A DNA stretch of 12,747 bases, taken from Baffinella frigidus. Lineage: Eukaryota > Cryptophyceae > Cryptomonadales > Baffinellaceae. The notes under the pieces were generated by a model. It had not been told where the DNA came from, did no database searches, and saw nothing but the letters and a program-made list of their open reading frames with translations. Below are positions 1 through 8,251 of this stretch, one piece after another. The stretch lies in NCBI GenBank assembly GCA_026770585.1, contig MU646649.1, positions 192,544 to 205,290 on the forward strand, in the 5' to 3' direction. Every line of letters begins with the position of its first letter. The first letter of the stretch is position 1. A program made the translations under genes and the position numbers.

Positions 1-324
1 AGGGGGGGTTATGTTCTTGGAACCCTGGATCTCGTGAATTCTGGCATCTCCCGACCCTTCTGCCATATCCCGACCAGCCATTTCGGTAGAACTTGTCCGA
101 TTTTCGACTTCGAGATTTCACGATTTCAGACTTCCAAAAAGGTTATAAAGGCCGTGAAAGTTTTAAAACGCACCGGTTCAAATCTCATGGTACAAATGAA
201 GTCTTGAAGTCTCGAGGTCTCGAAGTCGAAAAACGGATAAATCCTCCCGGAATAGCCCTTCTGACATAACCCGACCCTTCTGACATATCCGGAGCCTTCT
301 GACATATCCCGACCCTTGCGGCAG
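1..324. other. Intron or upstream sequence with no recognisable exon
   Basis: If the first recognised exon is correct, this should be intron, because that exon starts with the last base of a split codon. I found no ARM-like exon ending with two spare bases here. It contains the direct repeat AAGTCTCGA-like motif near 205-230 and a short tandem repeat near its right end (separate entry). Short minus-strand ORFs here are low complexity and not convincing. Confidence 0.5.
254..318. repeat. Short tandem repeat, about 21-bp unit
   Basis: Three head-to-tail copies of a unit resembling CCCTTCTGACATATCCCGA lie directly before the first exon's acceptor. Another partial copy is at 51-75. The pyrimidine-rich units give the acceptor a polypyrimidine-like context. 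Confidence 0.7.
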
Positions 325-379
325 AGAACCTCCCAGAGGCGGAGCAATCGACCGCGCTGGCAACAAGCTTGTCTCCGAG
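325..379 (+). CDS. ARM gene exon 1 of those visible
   Basis: Acceptor GCAG 321-324, donor GTTCCC at 380. It encodes EPPRGGAIDRAGNKLVSE after one leading base (A) that finishes a codon from an upstream exon. The tail NKLVSE runs straight into GGIVVV of the next exon, a typical ARM helix-2 to helix-3 junction. The left edge is the less certain one because an alternative AG lies at 325-326. The intron starts with CCCTAAA repeats only three bases after the GT. Confidence 0.7.
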
Positions 380-674
380 GTTCCCTAAACCCTAAACCCT
401 AAACCCTAAACCCTAAACCCTAAACCCTAAACCCTAAACCCTAAACCCCACACCCTACACCCTACACCCTACACCCTAAAACCCAAACCCCAAACCCCAA
501 CCCCTCAACCTCCAAACCCCAAACCCCAAACCATAAACCCCAAAACCCCCAAACCCTAAAAGCCCTAAAAGCCCTAAACCCTAAACCAGGGGGGCATCGT
601 GGTGGTCCGACAACTGTTCGGCGCGGTTCGGAACATTGCAGGTCCCCACACGATGCATACGCACGTGCCTACAC

Positions 675-725
<51 letters not shown>

Positions 726-3700
726 TGCAAACGCAACTGTTCGGCGCGGTTCGAAACATCGCAGGTCCCTCCTCCCCGCCTTGGTGGGGATTGACTTTTG
801 CCGAACTTTCGCCCACAAACCGCTCTCGAGCGACTTGAGCACGTTTTTAAAAGCTGGGACCGGAATCCGGTCCCAGCTTTTTCATTTTAAAAGTCTATTT
901 CCCTTAGGATTCGGGTGAAAGTTTTTCAAATCCTTGAAAATTATGTCACGTCCTCGCTCGGCAACGGGATCGTCAACTTAGTGTTGGGACTCCTCTGGGC
1001 AGGGTGCTCGGAACCTCTCCAAGCGCAGTTCGGGCGAACCGGGGCAGTGGAGGCAGCGTGAGTCCCTGCACCCTAAACCCTAAACTTGAAACCCTGAACC
1101 CTAAACCCTGAACCCAAAACCCTAAACCCTACCCCCCAAACCCTAAACCCTAAACTCTAAACCCTGAACCCTAAACCTGAACCCTGAACCCTTAACCCTA
1201 AACCCTTAACCCTAAACCCTACCCACAAACCCTAAACCCCAAACCCCAAACCCCAAACCCTAAACCCCAAACCCCAGACCGTCCCCGTCAAACTCCGAAT
1301 CAGATCTCAACTGCTGAAACCATAAACCCTGATCCCTAAACCCTAAACCCTAATCCCTAATCCCTAAACCCTACACCCTACACCCTACACCCTAAACCCG
1401 GATTGAAACGCTGCAGGGTGAGTCTGGTGGAGTGGTGCCACGCGCGGGCCGCCTGGACGTCGGATCTGATGCTCGAGGACGCGCTACAGGCCCTCGCTGA
1501 GATGACCAACAACTGCGAGGTACCGAGTTCCCCGTACGCCTCAGGTGTCGAGTCCCCTAATCTCTAACCCCTAACCCCTGAACCCTAGACCTTAGACCCC
1601 TAATCACTGACCCCTGATCGCTTCAGGACGCGCTGCAAGCCCTCGCGGAGATGACTTAACCCTCGGCAAAACCCGAACCCCAGACCCTAAACCATGAAAA
1701 GCCCCCGGACGCTAACCCACTCCGAGGTACCCTAAGCCCTAAGCCTAAATCAGGACGTGGATGAACCTTCAAACCTGAACGCTACTCACTGAACCCTGAT
1801 CCCCAAACCCCACACCCTACACCCTTATCCTGTCTCTGCCTGAGTTTTATTCTGGCTCGTCCTAAGAAACGTGTGTTCGCCCTTTTATACTGAATTTCTG
1901 CTCTAAAATACTTGAGCGACGAACCAGAATAAAACTCGGGCAGTGCTAGTGATCGCTGAGTTGACACACGACTGCGAGGTACCCTAAATCCTACACCCTA
2001 CACCCTACACCCTACACCCTACACCATACACCCTACACCATACACCATACACCATACACCATACACCATATACCATACACCATACACCATACACCATACA
2101 CCCTCGCCTTGTAGGGTGGTTTCGCTGAACCCGGGAGTGGGGGTACCATCAGGACACCATACACCCTAATCACCGAACTCTAGCCACTAAACCCTGCACG
2201 CTAATCCCCACTCACTGTATCCTAAACCATAAACCCTATCCCTCAAGTGCCCAGTAGGCTCATAAGCCCTACGGTAGGGCCCTAGGACCTGCCTCAGGCG
2301 AGTTAGGGTGAATATTCACCCTATGGATACTCTAATCACTGAACTCTGATCCAAGCTGAGATGACTAACAACTGCGAGGTACCCTAAATCCTCAAGCCTG
2401 AACCCTCAACCCTCGACCGTGATCCCTGATCCCTAATCCCTGATATGAACGGTACACAACGGGCTTCAGGACAACAGTGCTCGAGCTCTGGGCGCCTCCT
2501 GCCTAAACGAGTTAGGCTGAATATTCACCCTATGGGCACTCGATGGATACCCTCATCACTGAACCCGAACCCAAACAGGACAACTGCCAGCGAGCACTGG
2601 ACGCCTCCTGCATGCGAACCGTCATGACTCTCGCTGTGAGCACCTACCCTGAACCCCAACCCCTAAACCCTAAACCCTGAACCCTGAACCCTACACTCAT
2701 CCGGAAACATGTTTAATTTAAAAGAAAATGGCCTATCAAACCGGATTCTGGCGCTAATTAATTTTACTTAGGGCCCTAATTAACCTTCGGCCAACTCCTA
2801 TGAACAAATCGGAATTTATTTTCTTTTAAATTAAACATGTGTCTGGATTAACACCCTGCGTGCGAACCGTCATGACTCTCGCTGTGAGCACCTCCCCTAA
2901 ACCGTGAACCCTAAACCCTAAACCCTGAACCCTAAACCCTAAACCCCAAACCCTAAACCCCGACCCTAGGCGACTCACAAGAAGGACGGGGTGGTGGGCG
3001 CGGCGTGCAAGCTCCTGTCCTGCCTCGCCCGCTCCACCGAGGGCCGCAGGTGCCTTCAAACATGTTTTATTCAAATATGTTTTGAATTTTTTCAAAATGT
3101 GTTTTGATTTTTTCAAAATGCCCCCCCCCCCCGCTCATACGGGGAGTGAATTCGTTGAGATGGTTATCAAATTTCCGCGTATCTCCGCTCGCGTGCCTCA
3201 CCTGCCCACTTAGCAGCCACCGGGGGCTTCACGGATACAGTCCATCCAAACTATTTGTACTGGAGTCGTGCCCATTGCCCTCTAACCTAACTGGAATTTC
3301 ACCTTGGGTTCAAGGCGAAAAGGTCTTCGGTTGCTGCTAAGTTGCGGGGTGTGAATTTTTCGAGATAGTTATCAAATTTCCCGCTCGCGTGCATCGCCCG
3401 CTCCAACCACACGGTGGACTACGAACCTTTCATCCTGTGTCGAGTCACTCAGTCACTCCCGGAGTGACTTTACACGGGACTGTGTCCCCAGCGGGAGCAC
3501 GTATTCAGGGATTTCGCGCGATGCTGGATCCGCTGTCGAGCGAACCTTGGCACATACTACACGGTGGACTGCGAATCTTTCATCAAAAGTGAACTTGCCT
3601 TGATGAAATTAACTTTGAAGATTTTCTGGTGCAATTTGGTCACGTAACACCCTGCATTCCAGCCCCAACGAAACCTTCGTAGCCCACCGTGTGGCGAGGG

Positions 3701-6700
3701 CCGCAGGTGCCTGAACAATCCACCCCTTTTTGTCCATCCTGATGAATTACCTGCACCAAAAAAAAAAAGGTACAGGTAATTCAAAAAAATCGGATTTCCG
3801 GACGCGTTGCAAATCTCAAACCCCAAACCACTAACCCCTAACCCCAAATCCCAAACCCGGGCCCCCGGTGGACTCATAACCTGGATCATCTCCCGAGGGG
3901 GACTCTGCCAATCCCAAAACCTAAACCCAAACCCCTAAACACTAAACACTAAACACCACCCTCCAGGAGACTCGCGGAGCGGGACGGCGCGCGGCTCATA
4001 ACCTCGATCCTGTCCCGAGGCGGGCTCGTCGCGCCGCCCCCCGCACCGGACATTGTCGTTGGCGGCATCGGGTAGGCTCCCCACGTTGCAGCCACAGGTG
4101 CCTTCGGCCAGCGGTCCATGTAAACAACCCCCGTACAAATTGCAAATCTTTCGCCAATGACGTGGCCGATCTTGCAGCTTCCCATCCACACGCGGTTGAC
4201 TGAAGTGCCATGAGCCTGGATCAGTCGTCCCAGGCACACTTTGTTTCGATCCGGAATAAACGTACTTTCTCTCAGGTGCCAGGATCAGTCTTTTCCAACC
4301 TCAGGTGTCAGGTGTGTCTTTCCAACGTATACTTGCCTCAACCTCCCCCCCCCCCCGGAACAAACCACAGGTGCCTGATGGGCCTCGCGAACGTCAAGGA
4401 CGAGCTGGACCGATTTGCGGAGCTGGGAGGGCACAAGCTGGTGCGTCCGCCCCCTCCCCATCCTTACCACTTGGCAGGCACCGGCGACTTCGGGAATCGG
4501 TTCAACGGTGATTCTCACCCGGGATCCGCGCCCCCCCTCAGCGGGCTACGAAGGGGTTTTCGGGCAGAATCGGGCCGAGCCTCCGAACGATATCCGTAGG
4601 AACTCCCCTATGTCCCTAGGGTGTTGCCTACGGCATTACCTACCGGTGGTGCTATGGTTCAGTATATTCACGAAACAAGGGAGAGCTGGATCGATGCGCG
4701 GGGCTGGGGGGGCACAGGCTGGTGCCCCCCCCCACACACACACATCCTAACCACAATAGTACAGCATCTTTCGGCGTCTTGCTAGCAAAAGTAGAGCGTC
4801 GTTCATGATGCTGGCAATAGTAAAGCATCTTTCGGCAGGTGGCCTCCAAATCCTGTGCTGCCCCGCCCGTCAACCCTCAACCCGAAACCCGAAACCCGAA
4901 ACCCGACACCCGACACCCGAAAACCGAAAACCGAAAACCGTAACCCGAAACCCGAAACCCGAAAACCGAAACCCGGAACCCGAAACCCGAAACCCGAAAC
5001 CCGAAAACCGAAAACCGAAACCCGAAAACCGAAAACCGAAACCCGAAACCAGAAACCAGAAACCCGAAAACCGAAAACCGAAACCAGAAACCAGAAACCA
5101 GAAACCAGAAACCAGAAACCAGAAACCCGAGAGCAGGTGGCGCGGCTCTGCGAGAGCACGCACGACGCGGCCCTTCTCCAGGTTAAAACCCGAAACCCAC
5201 ACAGCGGGCCGCGCCCGGGGGGGGGAATCCCTTAGAATTCAAATGGCTCCACGGCCAACGATAAAATCGTTAGACATCACGTCCTCTCGAAGACAAGATG
5301 ATGAGAACAGCCACGACATCTCACCGCTCGGAGATATAAAAGAATAGTTAAATAGTGTGCTGTTCACATCGACCTTCTCAGCTTGCATAAATGGATTTCG
5401 AATTGATGGACTGTTTACCCCACAAAAGTTAGTTGTTGTGACTCTTTTTCTATTAATGCAGGCAAAAGTGTTTTTGTGTTTTTTTAACGCGTCTTCTTGG
5501 TCATTGCAACGACCTTTTTTTCTAATCCTAAAAATCATGCGCCCATATTCTCATAGACGGCTCCAAACATCAAGAGGAAACGACGCAATTCAGGACGTGA
5601 AGATCTCTAAAAGGATTGTATATCCAGCTTATAAATAGCCTGTACAAGTCCCTATAACCCAGGGCCTTTAAAAGCTCGGGGACTTCCCCCTCCGGGTGCG
5701 GCTTCGAAGGGATTTTCGGCCCAAATCCGGCCACCTTTCCGTTACCTTATCCGTAGGAACCCCCCTATGTCCCTACGGGTTGCCTACCGTAGGGTCCTAG
5801 GTCTTATCGCTTCAGGGTTGTTCAAAATCGCTTCGAAGTCTGCGCGCCTGTGCGAGAGCACGCACGACGCGGCCGTTCTTCAGGTACCCCTGAACCCACC
5901 TAAAGCCGAAACTATAAACCATAAAACCCTGAACCCTGAACCCTAAACCCTAAACTATAAAACCTGAAGCCCTTCTCCAGGTCAGAACCTTCAAGCCTGA
6001 ACCCTAAACCCACCTAACACCTAAACTAGGGTTTCTCTCTGAAGTGTTGAGAGTGCTCTTCCACAGGTCACCCCACCCCACCTGAACCCTTAAGTATAAA
6101 ACCTGAACTATAAACCTTAAACCCTCAACCTTCTCCAGGTCAGGGCCCGAAACCCGAAACCACGGGATTGCATTCCGGCACTGTTGATATCATAGTCACA
6201 ACGCAGCGGACTTCAAAGGGATTTTGAATAACCCCTAAGCGATCAGACCTAGGACCCTACGGTAGGCAACCCATAGGGGACAACGGGGGGTTCCTACGGA
6301 TAAGGTAACGGAAAGGTGGCCCGATTTGGGCCGAAAATCCCTTCGTAGCCCGCTGTGTGGAACGGTCTCTCGCATTCTCTGAAGCCTCGAGGGTGCCCCT
6401 TCGCAGGTCTAAAACCCTCAACCATGAACCCAACCCAACACTATAACACCTGAACTATAACCCTTAATCCCTGAAGCTTCTCGGCAGGTCGTGGCGCTGA
6501 TCCTCACTCTCTCGACCAACGACGCTACCCGCGACAAGGCGTGGCCCTCAACCCTAAACCCGAAACCTGAAACCCGAAACCCGAAACCCGAAACCCGAAA
6601 CCCTGGGCTCTAAACCCTCAACCTTAAACCCTAGACCCTAAACCCTGAACCCTGAACCCTAAACCATGAACCCTAAACCCTACACCCCAAACCCTAAACC

Positions 6701-7445
6701 TTAAACCTCAGACCCTACATCCCAAACCCTAAACCCTAAACCCTTGACCCTAAACCCCCCACCCTAAACCCTGCACCCTAAGACACGGTTGTGACTCCAA
6801 CCCCGAAACCCTAACCTTTAACCCTAAAGTCTGAACGTCCTCCCAACCAACGACGCCACCCGCGACAAGGTCGCGCCTCCAAACCTAGGACACTGCCACG
6901 CCAGAGGCCTCGAGGGAAACCGACGCCTTATCCACGTCAAATCTGACGTCGTTAACTTAAGCATTCGGGGGATTTCCCCTGCAAGATGTCAAAAGTGGAT
7001 GTTTCGAACCCTCTGGCGTGGTGTGCTCTTACCCGTCTCCGATACAGGGGTTAATCGAGAATAAGGACGCGCACCGCGTCCGTGTCCCACACTACACTGC
7101 TAGGGCCAAGTTTTTGTGTTAGTCAAGTCAAGGCGAAAACGAAAATCGAAGTACACGGAACGTGTATCTCGTTTCTAAAGTTGACAGATTTGTAGGGGTG
7201 TTGACTTTTACAAAATCTCCGGATTCCCAGTGCACTAGGGCTAGTCCTAGGAGCATATGGCCACCCTAGGGGCGACTCGTGTCCTTCTTCGCGAGTGACC
7301 CCTGTAAGGCTTGCACTGAGCAGGGTTGAGCATTTACATAGGGAAGGCTAGCATTTAAGCACGCCGCATAATCAGATAAAGGAGCTAATTACTGTACGGT
7401 TCATCAGGTTGTGAGGAATGCGGGGAGTCCTCGCCATTCTTGAGA

Positions 7446-7477
<32 letters not shown>

Positions 7478-7814
7478 GCTCACACACACTCTCTCTCATG
7501 CACTTTCACACACTCTCTCTCTCTCCCTCACTCTCTTATTTTTTGCGTCAGGTCGTGGGGGACGGGAGCATGCGGGGGGTCCTCGCCATTCTCTGTCTCT
7601 CTCTCTCTCGCTCGCTCGCACACACTCTCACTCTCACTCTCACTCTCTCACGCTTACACTCTCTATCTCCCTATCTCCCTCTCTCTCACACACACACTCT
7701 CTCACTTCCCCTCAGGTCGTGGGGGACGGGGGCATGCGGGGGGTCCTCGCCATTCTCTCTCTCTCTCTCTCGCTCTCTCGCTCTCTCTCTCTCTCTCGCT
7801 CACTCGCTCACGCA

Positions 7815-7863
<49 letters not shown>

Positions 7864-8057
7864 TCACGCTTACACACACTCTCTCTCTCCCTCCCTCTCT
7901 CTCACACACACACTCTCACTTCCCCTCAGGTCGTGGGGGACGGGGGGATGCGGGGGGTCCTAGCCATACTCGAGAGGCGGCCGCTGGTCTCAACTCCGGT
8001 GCTCGAGAGTGCTGCGACCATCATTTCCACGCTCGCTGCCGAGCCGAAGTAACCCCT

Positions 8058-8092
<35 letters not shown>

Positions 8093-8215
8093 GGAGAGAG
8101 GAAGAGAGAGGGTGAGAGAGGGTGAGAGGGAGGGAGAGAAATAGACAGAGAGAGAGGGACTCGAGACTGCTGCGACCATCATTTCCACGCTCGCTGCCGA
8201 GCCGAAGTAACCCCT

Positions 8216-8251
<36 letters not shown>

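Noticed and set aside
254-318. CRISPR-like array of short direct repeats
   Set aside because: Units are contiguous with no unique spacers and the genome is eukaryotic.
383-587. Chromosome end (true telomere)
   Set aside because: The array is interstitial, degenerate, and flanked on both sides by unique and exonic sequence.
849-881. Rho-independent terminator (GC stem plus T-run)
   Set aside because: The window is eukaryotic and the hairpin lies in an intron; there is no bacterial gene nearby.
3104-3592. Short plus-strand open frames at 3104-3340 and 3389-3592
   Set aside because: They cross inverted-repeat element ends and decayed exon fragments and show no protein-like pattern.
4803-5347. 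Long open frames on both strands rich in RNPKPET and FGFRVSG repeats
   Set aside because: They are translations of the CCCGAAA/CCAGAAA heptamer array, which lacks stops in several frames; the real coding piece here is the 45-nt exon at 5137-5181.
5839-5883. Mutually exclusive exon pair with 5137-5181
   Set aside because: Length and phase match, but its first bases come from an X-element end and the AAG acceptor has no polypyrimidine tract; other donor-half copies behave as inert relics. Kept as a low-probability alternative.
7418-8144. Open frames of 180-234 codons rich in Ser-Leu-Ser and Thr-His
   Set aside because: Translation of CT/CA microsatellites. Only 7930-8048 in one frame has ARM-like sequence that fits neighbouring exons.
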